The notes below the pieces were generated by a model, which saw only the letters and a program-made list of their open reading frames with translations, had not been told where the DNA came from and did no database searches. From contig JAFWKQ010000116.1 of assembly GCA_017545665.1 (NCBI GenBank), positions 62,001 to 126,000 of the forward strand: a DNA stretch of 64,000 nt, written 5' to 3'. Shown piece after piece: positions 1 through 8,386 of this stretch. The translations under genes were made by a program, and so were the position numbers. Each line of letters opens with the position of its first letter. Positions within the stretch are counted from its first letter, which is position 1. This DNA is from Atopobiaceae bacterium (GTDB taxonomy: Bacteria; Actinomycetota; Coriobacteriia; Coriobacteriales; Atopobiaceae).

Positions 1-675
1 GCCCAGCACGCCCCAAAAGATGAGAAACGGCACGGCAACCCATTTGGTTATGGCGCCCGGAACATGACCGGCAATATAGTCCCAGCTCACCGCATCCATA
101 AAGGTTTCCATGCCCCAACCGGTAATCTGCTCCAAGAGCCCGCCCAACGCCAGAGAAACCAAGAACACTTGCCAGCACTTGGTGTCGTGCGAGCGCATGG
201 CAAACGTCGTTATGGTGAGCAGCACGGCCCCCACCCCGTAGAGCGGCGACAAAGGGCCCCACACCAAGCCGGACCGATACTGGGTAACGCCCATTGAGGC
301 CAGCATCCACAGCTCTTCCAAAATCAGGCCGGCAACGGAGCCTATGAAGAAGATTATGGTTACCTGATACCAGCCAATGCGCAAATGGTTTAGAAAGTCA
401 TCACGCACATAGCGCTGAGCCCGTCGCACCTCTTTTACCATATCACGAGAAAGGCGAATCACCGGGCCTTGTTGCCCCTTGCCAACATACTGGGCAGCGC
501 GCAAGGCGTCGATCGCCTCTATGGTCTGCCTGACTTCCTCAGACACGAGGTTACGTTCGACGACGCCGTGGACGGACTTGCCGCGCCCAAGCCATGCCCA
601 AAACGAACGGATGCACCACCAGGCGCCCTGAATGAGCTTTACGAGGACCCAAAGGCCTATGAGCGCCCAAAGCAT
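1..675 (-). CDS. CmpB-type (putative ABC-transporter type IV) membrane protein, C-terminus beyond window
   Basis: The frame reads from an ATG at 675 to the window edge without a stop, so about 225 N-terminal codons are visible. AGGGAAGG lies about 8 nt upstream of the ATG. The protein starts with a hydrophobic helix (MLWALIGLWVLVKL), continues with a charged stretch of about 80 residues, and then has several membrane segments. The first of these, FFIGSVAGLILEELWML, is followed by GPLSPLYGVGAVLL. This pattern, a helix with an internal Glu pair followed by a GPLxPxYGxG motif, is typical of the CmpB family (PF06541, called putative ABC transporter permease although no transport role is proven). 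The family is an inner-membrane protein family of unknown substrate. The assignment rests on remembered motifs. The gene is convergent with nothing visible and lies downstream of the TetM-like gene on the same strand. Confidence 0.7.
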   Translation of the reverse strand, partial: MLWALIGLWVLVKLIQGAWWCIRSFWAWLGRGKSVHGVVERNLVSEEVRQTIEAIDALRAAQYVGKGQQGPVIRLSRDMVKEVRRAQRYVRDDFLNHLRIGWYQVTIIFFIGSVAGLILEELWMLASMGVTQYRSGLVWGPLSPLYGVGAVLLTITTFAMRSHDTKCWQVFLVSLALGGLLEQITGWGMETFMDAVSWDYIAGHVPGAITKWVAVPFLIFWGVLG

Positions 676-832
676 CGCAACCCTTCCCTAAGTAGCCACC
701 GTACGAAGGCAAGTTCTATAGTAACAGGCTTACCCGTGCATAACCGCAAACAGCTCACTCGATTTTTGGAGTCTATGCCAGGGTTTGCACCCTCACCTAA
801 GGGACGGATGCATTGCGAAATCGCAAATCTGC

Positions 833-2764
833 CTACAGCTGCACGTGGGCATGCGACGCCACGTCGCGCCACTTAACGGTATAGCCTGCGCCATGGCTGC
901 AAAACACCGAATCGGGCGTGTTCGCAAGGTCCGCCTCGGGATCATAGGCTGCCGCCTCGATCACGTCTTCGGCATCGTGGCAAGCATCGTATCCGCCATA
1001 CTCCAAGAGTAGGCTTCCGTCTCCTCCTGTATACGAACGAACCTCCAGCGAGTAATCGCGCATGGATGAGACGGGCGCTCGGCCCTCTATGAGCGCCCGT
1101 TCGCCATCAATGTGTGGCGCCTCGAACTCTGCCGCCATTCGTTGCAGGTCGGCGAGTGCTCGCCCAACCCTTTGAGCGGGCAACTGCAGAGAAAAGCGAT
1201 ACCAAGGCTCGAGCAGAAGGCTGTTGGCCTGCATAAGCGCCTGGCGAATGGCTCGGTAGGTCGCCTGCCTGAAGTCTCCACCCTCGGTGTGCTTGTTGTG
1301 TGCGCGACCGGCAAGCAGCACGATGCGCACATCGGTAAGTGGGGCTCCCACAAGTACGCCCCTATGTGCACGTTCGATCACATGCGTCGTAATGAGCCGT
1401 TGCCAGTTGCGCGCAAGTACGTCCTCACTGCATTCGCTGCACACGCGAACGCCACTACCCCGTGTCCCTGGCTCAATCCTCAGATGAACCTCCGCATAGT
1501 GGCGCAAAGGTTCAAAGTGGCCAATACCCACCACGCTATCCGTCACGGTTTCGTTATAGAGCACCGAACCGCTCCCGAATTCAATCGAGATACCGTATCG
1601 CTCTAGCATCAGGCGCTGCACGATCTCTTGTTGCACGACTCCCATAAGGCTTAGGCGGACCTCCCCAAGCTCTTCGTCCCACGCAACGCGGAGCAAGGGG
1701 TCTTCGTCCGCAAGAATGCGCAGTTTCGTATACGTGGTAAACGAATCGCAGCCATCCGATATAACGCGATAGTCCAAAACCGGAAGGAGCGCCGGCGTTT
1801 GGCCAATCGACTCAGATCCAAGGGCGTCTCCCGGCAAAGCCTTCGTAAGACCCACCGCGGCGCAAACGCTGCCCGCAGGAACCTCCCTCACCACGCTGTG
1901 GCGCTCGCCCATATACACGCGCAGCTGGTCGACCTTCTCCTCCCACTTCTCTCCGTTAAGGCCCATGCCGCGGACGACCTGCTTTGCGTCCAAGGCGCCA
2001 CCGGTAACCTTGAGCCACGCCACACGCTCGCCATGTGCCTCGTGAGACACCTTGTACACGCGTGCCCCAAACTCCTTGGGCCACACGCGCTCGGTTACCA
2101 GCCAGTCCAGGGCATCGAGCAGGCCGTCCACTCCCGAGCCCTTAAGTGCGGATCCGAACAGGCAGGGGCATGCCACGCGCGACTGCACGAATGAGCGAAT
2201 CGTCGCATCGCAAAGCGAGCCGTTGTCAATGAGCTCGGCCAGCGCTTCCTCGTTGCAGAGCGCAAGCTGCTCTTGCACCGAATCGTCGCCCACTTTCGCG
2301 TAGTCGAACGCCAATATGCCCGTTTTTGCGTGCAAGTCGTCAACCAACATAGCGCCTGACTCTGGCGCAAGGTCCATCTTGTTGAAAAACACCAGCGTGG
2401 GCACCCCATAGCGTTGCAGGAGGTTCCAAAGCGTGAGGGTATGCCCGCGCACGCCGTCGTTTGCCCCCACCACAAGGATCGCAAGGTCGAGGACTTGCAG
2501 CGCACGCTCCGCCTCCGCGCAAAAGTCAACGTGCCCTGGCGTGTCCAGCAGCGTAAGAGACAGCTCGCCACGCGTGACCGTTACCTGCTTGGAGAAGATC
2601 GTAATGCCGCGATCGCGCTCCATGGGATCGAAGTCCAAGTGCGCGTTGCCATGGTCCACGCGCCCTGGCACACGAATGGCTCCCGTGGCGTGCATCAGGG
2701 ACTCAGCCAACGTGGTCTTTCCCGCATCAACATGAGCCAATAGGCCCACAACCGCCCTCTTCAT
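833..2764 (-). CDS. TetM/EF-G-like ribosome-associated GTPase
   Basis: A 643-residue translation GTPase of the Tet(M)/Tet(O) ribosomal protection type, about the same length as Tet(M) (639). G1 is AHVDAGKTT at residues 9-17, the switch region contains RDRGITI, G3 is DTPGHVDF and G4 is NKMD. EF-G-like domains fill the rest. The first domain matches the family well (MKRAVVGLLAHVDAGKTTL), but the sequence is clearly divergent from mobile Tet(M). It may be a chromosomal housekeeping or quality-control factor rather than a tetracycline determinant. I chose the ATG at 2764 because GGGAGGAAG sits just upstream of it. The in-frame ATG at 2779 lies inside that ribosome binding site. A strong 20-bp palindrome lies 23 nt upstream of the start and suggests leader-based or operator control. 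Tet(M) itself is known for leader attenuation. Confidence 0.88.
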   Translation of the reverse strand: MKRAVVGLLAHVDAGKTTLAESLMHATGAIRVPGRVDHGNAHLDFDPMERDRGITIFSKQVTVTRGELSLTLLDTPGHVDFCAEAERALQVLDLAILVVGANDGVRGHTLTLWNLLQRYGVPTLVFFNKMDLAPESGAMLVDDLHAKTGILAFDYAKVGDDSVQEQLALCNEEALAELIDNGSLCDATIRSFVQSRVACPCLFGSALKGSGVDGLLDALDWLVTERVWPKEFGARVYKVSHEAHGERVAWLKVTGGALDAKQVVRGMGLNGEKWEEKVDQLRVYMGERHSVVREVPAGSVCAAVGLTKALPGDALGSESIGQTPALLPVLDYRVISDGCDSFTTYTKLRILADEDPLLRVAWDEELGEVRLSLMGVVQQEIVQRLMLERYGISIEFGSGSVLYNETVTDSVVGIGHFEPLRHYAEVHLRIEPGTRGSGVRVCSECSEDVLARNWQRLITTHVIERAHRGVLVGAPLTDVRIVLLAGRAHNKHTEGGDFRQATYRAIRQALMQANSLLLEPWYRFSLQLPAQRVGRALADLQRMAAEFEAPHIDGERALIEGRAPVSSMRDYSLEVRSYTGGDGSLLLEYGGYDACHDAEDVIEAAAYDPEADLANTPDSVFCSHGAGYTVKWRDVASHAHVQL

Positions 2765-2787
2765 GGGCTTCCTCCCCATCGCCTTTT

Positions 2788-2830
2788 ATAACATCAGGCA
2801 ATGGGGATACTCCCTATTGCCTGATGTTAT
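2788..2830. promoter_or_regulatory. 20-bp-arm palindrome in the leader of the TetM-like gene
   Basis: Left arm ATAACATCAGGCAATGGGGA, 3-nt centre, and a right arm complementary at 19 of 20 positions. It ends 23 nt before the ATG at 2764. No U-tract follows on either strand, so it is not a simple terminator. Its centre, read on the minus strand as AGGGAGTATCCC, recurs in a second long palindrome at 59276-59324. A protein operator or an RNA hairpin that gates the ribosome binding site are both possible. Confidence 0.7.
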
Positions 2831-2849
2831 CGGCTTCGCTTTCGACGGC

Positions 2850-2879
2850 AAAAAGGGGGCCCGACTCTCGGGCCCCCCT
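2850..2879 (-). terminator. Rho-independent terminator of fba
   Basis: On the minus strand a GGGGGGCCCGA/TCGGGCCCCC hairpin with a 3-nt loop is followed by TTTTT. It lies 29 nt past the fba stop codon and separates fba from the TetM-like gene. Confidence 0.85.
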
Positions 2880-2907
2880 ACCAGATATCGCTATCCAGCG
2901 CTAAGGC

Positions 2908-3780
2908 TTATGCCCAGCCCTTGCCGTCGCAACCGAAGTCGACGATGAGCTCCTTGGCGCGATCGACGATGGCGTCGAAGCCAGGCTTGAGGAGCTTGCG
3001 CGGATCGTAGTTCTTGCCCTTCTTGGCCTCACCGGAGTCCACGAAGTCCCACGTGGCCTTGGCCATGGCAACCTGGAGGTCGGTGTTAACGTTGATCTTG
3101 GCGATGCCGTTGTCGATGGCTTCCTGAACCATAGCGGTGGGGATGCCAGTGCCGCCGTGAAGAACGAGAGGCAGGTCGCCCGTCTTGGCCTTGATCTCGG
3201 CCAGACGATCCATGGAAAGGCCAGCCCAGTCATCGGGATACAGGCCGTGGATGTTGCCAATGCCGCAGGCGAGGAAGTCAACGCCGAGGTCGGCGATTGC
3301 CTTGCACTCATCGGGATCTGCGAGCTCGCCGTTGGAGGCTACGCCGTCCTCGACGCCACCAATGCCGCCAACCTCGGCCTCGACGGAGATGCCCTTGCCA
3401 TGGCAGAGCTTCACGATCTCGGCGGTGCGCTGCAGGTTGAGCTCGAAGGTCTCCTCATGGGAGCCGTCGTACATGATGGAGGTGAAGCCAGCGTCGATAG
3501 CCTTGAAGCAGTCCTCGTAGGAGCCGTGATCCAGGTGCATTGCAACGGGAACGGTGATGTTCATGTAGTCAACAAGATCCTCTACGACGTCCTTGACGAC
3601 CTTGAAGCCCATCTGCCACTTGGCAGCGCCAGCGGTGCACTGGATGATAACGGGAGCCTGGAGCTCTTCGGCGGCCAGAAGAATGGAGCGAGTCCACTCA
3701 AGGTCGTTCGTGTTGAACGCGGCGATGCCGTAATGACCCTTTACGGCTGCCTGGAGCATGGCGGTGGCGTTAACAAGCAT
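2908..3780 (-). CDS. fba: Class II fructose-bisphosphate aldolase
   Basis: A 290-residue zinc-dependent aldolase that cleaves fructose-1,6-bisphosphate to dihydroxyacetone phosphate and glyceraldehyde-3-phosphate in glycolysis. The N-terminus AAFNTNDLEW, the metal-site segment AMHLDHGSYEDC, EAEVGGIGG, and the phosphate-binding stretch LVLHGGTGIP followed by GIAKINVNTD are all hallmarks of the class II family. Length is normal. GGGAGGTTTACAAC precedes the ATG. The gene appears monocistronic, with its own candidate promoter (3836-3865) and a strong terminator. Tagatose-bisphosphate aldolase is the nearest alternative, since specificity within the family cannot be settled by eye. Confidence 0.93.
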   Translation of the reverse strand: MLVNATAMLQAAVKGHYGIAAFNTNDLEWTRSILLAAEELQAPVIIQCTAGAAKWQMGFKVVKDVVEDLVDYMNITVPVAMHLDHGSYEDCFKAIDAGFTSIMYDGSHEETFELNLQRTAEIVKLCHGKGISVEAEVGGIGGVEDGVASNGELADPDECKAIADLGVDFLACGIGNIHGLYPDDWAGLSMDRLAEIKAKTGDLPLVLHGGTGIPTAMVQEAIDNGIAKINVNTDLQVAMAKATWDFVDSGEAKKGKNYDPRKLLKPGFDAIVDRAKELIVDFGCDGKGWA

Positions 3781-3835
3781 GTTGTAAACCTCCCAAAACG
3801 AATGGCATATGTACCAGTGGTACCTAACTTTGCCT

Positions 3836-3865
3836 ATAGTAGCCTTGTTTTTTCCAATGGTCTAA
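3836..3865 (-). promoter_or_regulatory. Candidate fba promoter
   Basis: Read on the minus strand: -35 TTAGAC (3860-3865), 18-nt spacer, -10 TACTAT (3836-3841), about 55 nt upstream of the fba ATG. A small palindrome, GTACCA-N-TGGTAC (3811-3823), lies inside the predicted leader and could be an operator. Confidence 0.4.
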
Positions 3866-3941
3866 GACTGATTGGTGAGCGGTACGCAAGAGACACGTGG
3901 GGGGCTTACATTTTTGTTTGGACAGTGGCAAACCCCGGTTC

Positions 3942-4127
3942 CTAGTAAGCCATGGGGCTTGATATTGTGTATAGGTGCGCGAGCTTGGCGACCCAAGGCA
4001 AGGGATTGTCCACATATGTGTACTCATACTCATAAGTCGCTTCGGTATTAGACGCGACGGGCGTCCCACACGACGGGCAAAATGCAGCACCCTCCATTAT
4101 CTTGTGACCACACTTAGTACAGTACAC
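3942..4127 (-). CDS. Small zinc-ribbon protein
   Basis: A 61-residue protein beginning (M/V)YCTKCGHKI and containing CTKCG...FCPSCGTPV, the four-cysteine zinc ribbon often found at the N-terminus of Coriobacterial and Firmicute membrane or sensor proteins. The rest is short (TYEYEYTYVDNPLPW) and has no membrane helix, so the protein may be a shortened relative of longer zinc-ribbon proteins. I prefer the GTG at 4127 because GAGAGGAGA lies 4 nt upstream. The frame is open to an ATG at 4160, but that one has no good ribosome binding site. Function unknown. Confidence 0.55.
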   Translation of the reverse strand: MYCTKCGHKIMEGAAFCPSCGTPVASNTEATYEYEYTYVDNPLPWVAKLAHLYTISSPMAY

Positions 4128-4254
4128 AAAGTCTCCTCTCCCAACTAATAATATGACCATATTCTATTGCATTGCTAAGACGTGGCATACTTTGCATATG
4201 TGAGGGGTAGAACAGATGCGAAGGTCGGCTTAACGCAAAAGGAGGCATGCTTCC

Positions 4255-5046
4255 ATGGACCTAAGGCGTGAAATGCGCACATTCATAATAACCGGTTGCG
4301 TCGTTGCGATAGTATGTGCCATCCCAATCGGATTCTTCGTTGGCATTGGCGGCACCGTGGTGTCTGCCGTGGTGGGCATTTTGGCAACGTGCGTTATAGG
4401 CATAATTCGCAACCGCGTTGCCCAAAACGCCCAGCAAACGCTCGAGGGGCAAACTCAAATCCAAGGAGTGCTCGACTCGAGCCAATTGGGCAAAGGCGAA
4501 GGCGAGCCCGCCTCTCAGGAGGTCGTACCCTTTGCGCGACACGGTAAGCTTGTTGCAGCCGCAATTTCGCTAGCATTCTGCCTCGTAACCGCTGGCATCG
4601 TGGGTGCAGCAACGAATGGCGTAGGCATAAACTTCTATTTGGGCGCAGCGCCACAGGTGAGCACCAACAAAAACGCCTCGTCCACCAGCTCCTCGACAAA
4701 ACGCACGACCAAGGACACGCAAGAGCAATCCCAGAACGACAACACATATGGCGACACGGTTGAGACCTGGTATCCGCCTGAGGAGGAGGTCCCGCAAAAC
4801 ACGGGTGCCGGGCAGCAACAATCTAGCCCTGAGCCGAGCCCATCAAGCTCAAGCTCAAGCCCCAGCCAAAACTCAAGCACAAACCCGAGCCCGAGCCCGT
4901 CTGGCGGCAATCAGTCAAGCGAGGGCCAAGGCTCCGGCAACACGCCAAGCCCCAGCGCTCCCTCAAGCGAGCCTTCCACCCCAACGCAAGCACCCACCAA
5001 CAGCGGTACAATCAACGACGTATCGCAAAACGCAAAAGAGCAGTAA
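4255..5046 (+). CDS. Membrane protein with a long Ser/Pro/Thr-rich C-terminal tail
   Basis: A 263-residue protein of no recognised family. Residues about 9-50 form two hydrophobic helices (FIITGCVVAIVCAIPIGFFV, then a Gly/Val-rich helix). A polar stretch follows, and a third helix lies near 100-125. The remaining 130 residues are low complexity, rich in Ser, Pro, Asn, Gln and Thr, with runs such as SSSSSSPSQ and PSPSPSGG, which suggests a disordered extracytoplasmic stalk. AAAAGGAGG lies 10 nt before the ATG. The M18 aminopeptidase starts 11 nt downstream with its own ribosome binding site, so the two are probably co-transcribed. Role unknown. Confidence 0.7.
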   Translation: MDLRREMRTFIITGCVVAIVCAIPIGFFVGIGGTVVSAVVGILATCVIGIIRNRVAQNAQQTLEGQTQIQGVLDSSQLGKGEGEPASQEVVPFARHGKLVAAAISLAFCLVTAGIVGAATNGVGINFYLGAAPQVSTNKNASSTSSSTKRTTKDTQEQSQNDNTYGDTVETWYPPEEEVPQNTGAGQQQSSPEPSPSSSSSSPSQNSSTNPSPSPSGGNQSSEGQGSGNTPSPSAPSSEPSTPTQAPTNSGTINDVSQNAKEQ

Positions 5047-5057
5047 GGAGACGTACT

Positions 5058-6458
5058 ATGGAGCGACCGAACGCATGGAAGAGCTACTCTGTCACCCAGC
5101 TTGCTGAGCTCGAGGAGTTTTCGAGCGCTTATATGGGGTTTATAAGTAACAACAAGACCGAGCGCGAATGCGTGGCCACAGCCATTGATTTGGCAGAGGA
5201 CGCAGGCTATGCAAACCTAGACGACCTTATCGAGCAGGGCACGAAACTTGAGCCTGGCACTCGTGTTTACGCATCCAACCGCGGCAAGTCCCTCATACTC
5301 GTCGAGCTGGGCACAGAACCCCTTACCAAGGGTATGAACATCCTCGGCGCGCATGTGGACTCACCACGCCTGGATGTAAAGCAGAATCCCCTGGAAGAGA
5401 AGAACGACCTCGCCTTCTTGGACACCCATTACTATGGCGGCGTAAAAAAATACCAGTGGGTAACGCTACCGCTCGCCATCCACGGGGTGGTGGCGAAGAA
5501 GGACGGCACCGTCATCCCCGTATGCGTTGGCGAGAATCAAACTGATCCCGTGTTCGTTATAAGCGACCTTTTGATTCACCTTTCGCAGGAGCAGCTGCAA
5601 AAGAAGGCCTCGGAGGTAATTGAGGGCGAGATGCTCGACCTTCTTGTTGGCCACAAGCCACTCGTTATCAAAGACGGGAACGACGAAGACAAGAAGGACG
5701 CGGTAAAGAAAAACCTGCTAAGCATCCTCAAGGACTACTACGACATCGAAGAGGAGGACTTCCTCTCGGCTGAGCTCGAGATCGTGCCTGCAGGCCCCGC
5801 ACGCGACCTCGGCTTCGACCGCTCCATGATCCTGGGCTACGGACACGACGACCGCTCGTGCTCCTTCCCCAGCCTCTGTGCGCAGCTCGCCCTAAACAAG
5901 ACGCCAAAGCATACCGCGCTCACCATTCTCGTCGACAAAGAGGAGATTGGCTCCGTTGGATCAACGGGCATGACAAGCCGCTTTTTCGAGAACGTCGTGG
6001 CCGAGATATTGTCGCTTGCCGGCTATGGTGAGGGATCGCTCGCCTTGCGACGTTGCCTCGCCAACTCGCGCATGCTCTCAAGTGACGTATCCGCAGGCTT
6101 CGACCCCTCCTTCTCAAGCGCCTTCGAGCCCAAGAACGCCGCGTATCTGGGCCGGGGCCTCGCATTCAACAAGTTCACCGGCAGCCGTGGCAAAAGCGGC
6201 TCCAACGATGCCGACGCCGAGTACGTCGCACTTATTCGCAAGGTTATGGACGAGCACAACGTAAACTGGCAGACCGCGGAGCTGGGAAAGGTTGACCTCG
6301 GCGGTGGCGGCACCATCGCTTACATCCTCGCCAAGTATGGCATGCAAGTCATAGACTGTGGCGTGCCCGTGCTTTCCATGCACGCTCCCTGGGAGGTTAT
6401 CTCCAAGGCAGACCTCTATGAGGCGTATCGTGGCTACAAGGCGTTCTTGTCGCTGTAA
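5058..6458 (+). CDS. M18 family zinc aminopeptidase
   Basis: A 466-residue metallopeptidase of the aspartyl aminopeptidase/aminopeptidase I family (M18), removing N-terminal residues from peptides in the cytoplasm. The binuclear metal-site segments are visible: GAHVDSPRLD near residue 95, DKEEIGSVGSTG in the middle, SSDVSAGFDPSF, and SMHAPWEV near the C-terminus. The length matches the family. TAAGGAGACGTACT precedes the ATG. It follows the Ser/Pro-rich membrane protein by 11 nt. A palindrome (6485-6515) after the stop may mark the end of the transcript. Preference for acidic N-terminal residues is inferred from the family, not seen. Confidence 0.9.
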   Translation: MERPNAWKSYSVTQLAELEEFSSAYMGFISNNKTERECVATAIDLAEDAGYANLDDLIEQGTKLEPGTRVYASNRGKSLILVELGTEPLTKGMNILGAHVDSPRLDVKQNPLEEKNDLAFLDTHYYGGVKKYQWVTLPLAIHGVVAKKDGTVIPVCVGENQTDPVFVISDLLIHLSQEQLQKKASEVIEGEMLDLLVGHKPLVIKDGNDEDKKDAVKKNLLSILKDYYDIEEEDFLSAELEIVPAGPARDLGFDRSMILGYGHDDRSCSFPSLCAQLALNKTPKHTALTILVDKEEIGSVGSTGMTSRFFENVVAEILSLAGYGEGSLALRRCLANSRMLSSDVSAGFDPSFSSAFEPKNAAYLGRGLAFNKFTGSRGKSGSNDADAEYVALIRKVMDEHNVNWQTAELGKVDLGGGGTIAYILAKYGMQVIDCGVPVLSMHAPWEVISKADLYEAYRGYKAFLSL

Positions 6459-6484
6459 GAGCCGTCGCTCAATTTGGCAGCGCA

Positions 6485-6515
6485 CCCTAACTTGGGGACA
6501 GGCCCCGAGTTAGGG
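6485..6515. repeat. GGGGACAGGCCCC-centred palindrome
   Basis: CCCTAACTTGGGG and CCCCGAGTTAGGG form 13-nt arms around ACAGG in the gap between the M18 and MBL genes. There is no U-tract. It resembles the GGGGACTGTCCCC palindromes elsewhere in this window and may belong to the same intergenic family. Confidence 0.55.
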
Positions 6516-6535
6516 TTAGGAATGGAAGGGAAACA

Positions 6536-7177
6536 ATGGACACCAGCTTCATTACCATCAACACGCACAGTTCCATCCGCCTGGAAAACGCGCAGGGGGC
6601 GGTAGTCTACGTCGATCCCTATGGCTTTACTACAGAGCCCCACGACGCGGACCTCATCCTTATTACGCACACGCACTTCGACCATTTCTCACCCGAAGAC
6701 ATCGCCAAAGTTCGCAAGCCCAACACCGTCTTCGTCATGCCGGCTCCCAACATGCTCGACTTTATCAAGGCCGGGTTCACCGACGAGGCGGCGGCGTTTC
6801 TGGTACCGTACGAGCACGCAGAGCCCTTTGACGGCATCGAGATAGACACCGTTCCCGCATACAACGTCTCCAAGTCATTCCACCCAGAGGACAAGGCGTG
6901 GATGGGATACGTGATCCAGGTGGACGACAAGCGCGTCTACGTGGCAGGCGATACCGATGACCTACCCGAGAACCGCTCCATTGAATGCGACGTCGCTCTT
7001 GTGCCCGCGGGCGGAACGTACACCATGGACGCGCATCAGGCAGCCACATTCGTAAATGCCCTCAAGCCCACGGTCGCTATACCCGAGCACTATGGCACCG
7101 TGGCCGGCTCTCCCGAAGACGGCAAGACGTTCGCCTCGTTGGTAGACCCCTCCATTGAGGTCGTTCTCAAGCTATAG
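6536..7177 (+). CDS. MBL-fold metallo-hydrolase
   Basis: A 213-residue metallo-beta-lactamase fold hydrolase. The metal-binding HxHxDH motif is present as THTHFDHFSPED. A later AGDTDDLPEN carries the bridging Asp, and PEHYGT near the C-terminus supplies the last His. The short length and the position of these motifs resemble the UPF0173/UlaG-like group, whose members hydrolyse diverse phosphoesters or lactones. The substrate cannot be inferred. GGAAGGGAAACA precedes the ATG. It is preceded by a palindrome and followed by the DUF4003 gene on the same strand. Confidence 0.85.
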   Translation: MDTSFITINTHSSIRLENAQGAVVYVDPYGFTTEPHDADLILITHTHFDHFSPEDIAKVRKPNTVFVMPAPNMLDFIKAGFTDEAAAFLVPYEHAEPFDGIEIDTVPAYNVSKSFHPEDKAWMGYVIQVDDKRVYVAGDTDDLPENRSIECDVALVPAGGTYTMDAHQAATFVNALKPTVAIPEHYGTVAGSPEDGKTFASLVDPSIEVVLKL

Positions 7178-7244
7178 CGAATGTTACAAAGTCATCTAAT
7201 ACGCATATTCGAACTCGCGATTCATGAGGCAAGAGGAGGCCGCC

Positions 7245-8243
7245 ATGAAACAGTCGCTGTTACAGAGATGCGAAACCCAAATTCGCAACGAGACAACGTT
7301 ACGCAAGGGTCACAAGCTCGATTTCGAGCAAATCATAAAGCTTGGCGCGCTCATGTATGCGAATGCCGGAGCCGAAGTCGACATCGATCGGCTCAGGGAG
7401 TGCAAGCTACTTCTAAAAGACAAGGTCGGCCTCCTCTCCAACTTTAGGGGCCACATGCAGTACCTCGTGCAAATTAAGATGGCGCTCTCCGAAGACCCAA
7501 ATGAATACATCGACGACGTTCTGGACGCATATGCACAACTCAAGCAGGGCAGAAAGCTCCCAGGTGAGATGGTAGCCATGGCTGCGACGACCATCTGCGA
7601 CAACTGCCCCAAAGAGAAACGCGCCGAAGTGATACAAAAGACGCGCGATGCCTATGCAAAGATCAAAAGCCAGCACCTTTTCCTCACTGACGAGGGAGAC
7701 ATGGCGCTCATCGCGCTTATGATAATGGCAGGGATAGACCCCGACCAGGCTACCGAGGATGCCGAAGGGCTCTATGACATGTTGAAGGGCAGCTTCCTGC
7801 CAGGTTCGGATACCCCACAGGCGGTGGCAATGGTGCTAGCTCTCTCCAATAGGCCGGCAGAACAAAAGGTCCAAGACTTCCTCGGCCTGTTTGGCGCCTG
7901 CAAGGCGGCCGGCCATGCAACAGGCAAAAACAAGGCGATGACCATCTATGCGACCTATGCCGACGTGGACGCCAGCAGGGACGAAATCGTTGCCGACATT
8001 GGCGAGGTTGACGTGTGGCTCAAGAAGAAAAAGGGTTACGGAGCGCTGGGCATAGGCGCAAGCACGAGGCGTCTGTTTGCCGCCACGCTCGTGCTCGAGG
8101 ACCGTCAGGAAGCCAACGCCACGGCAATGGCCGGCGCGACGAACGCGGTTGCGCAGACCGTTGTGGAACAGATGCTGTTGGTCCTTATCAGCATTATCGT
8201 CACCTCCGTCATCATAAGCGCCTCCGTCAATTCGAGCCATTAG
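7245..8243 (+). CDS. DUF4003 family protein
   Basis: A 332-residue protein of the DUF4003 family, which has no known function. It is helical, with conserved-looking segments such as FLTDEGDMALIALMIMAG, LSNRPAEQKVQ and a final hydrophobic helix (VEQMLLVLISIIVTSVIIS). I chose the ATG at 7245 because AAGAGGAGG lies 5 nt upstream. An in-frame ATG at 7224 has no ribosome binding site. The helix at the extreme C-terminus could tail-anchor the protein in the membrane, which is inference. No operon partner is obvious. Confidence 0.75.
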   Translation: MKQSLLQRCETQIRNETTLRKGHKLDFEQIIKLGALMYANAGAEVDIDRLRECKLLLKDKVGLLSNFRGHMQYLVQIKMALSEDPNEYIDDVLDAYAQLKQGRKLPGEMVAMAATTICDNCPKEKRAEVIQKTRDAYAKIKSQHLFLTDEGDMALIALMIMAGIDPDQATEDAEGLYDMLKGSFLPGSDTPQAVAMVLALSNRPAEQKVQDFLGLFGACKAAGHATGKNKAMTIYATYADVDASRDEIVADIGEVDVWLKKKKGYGALGIGASTRRLFAATLVLEDRQEANATAMAGATNAVAQTVVEQMLLVLISIIVTSVIISASVNSSH

Positions 8244-8386
8244 ACGAGCCTGTCAGCAAATATTCAGCTAGCTGAGTATCTATATAAGCGTTGTAATCGT
8301 TAATTGAAGTGGTGCCATGCCTAAGGTGTGCTTAAGGCTCACGTCATAAGGTCTTCTTACGCGCAATAGCGAGCAAGGAGGCACGC

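Noticed and set aside
833..2764. Acquired tetracycline resistance gene
   Set aside because: The protein is divergent from mobile Tet proteins and the surroundings show no transposon, so resistance cannot be claimed.
2788..2830. Ordinary rho-independent terminator
   Set aside because: No U-tract follows the palindrome on either strand, and a proper fba terminator already lies at 2850-2879.
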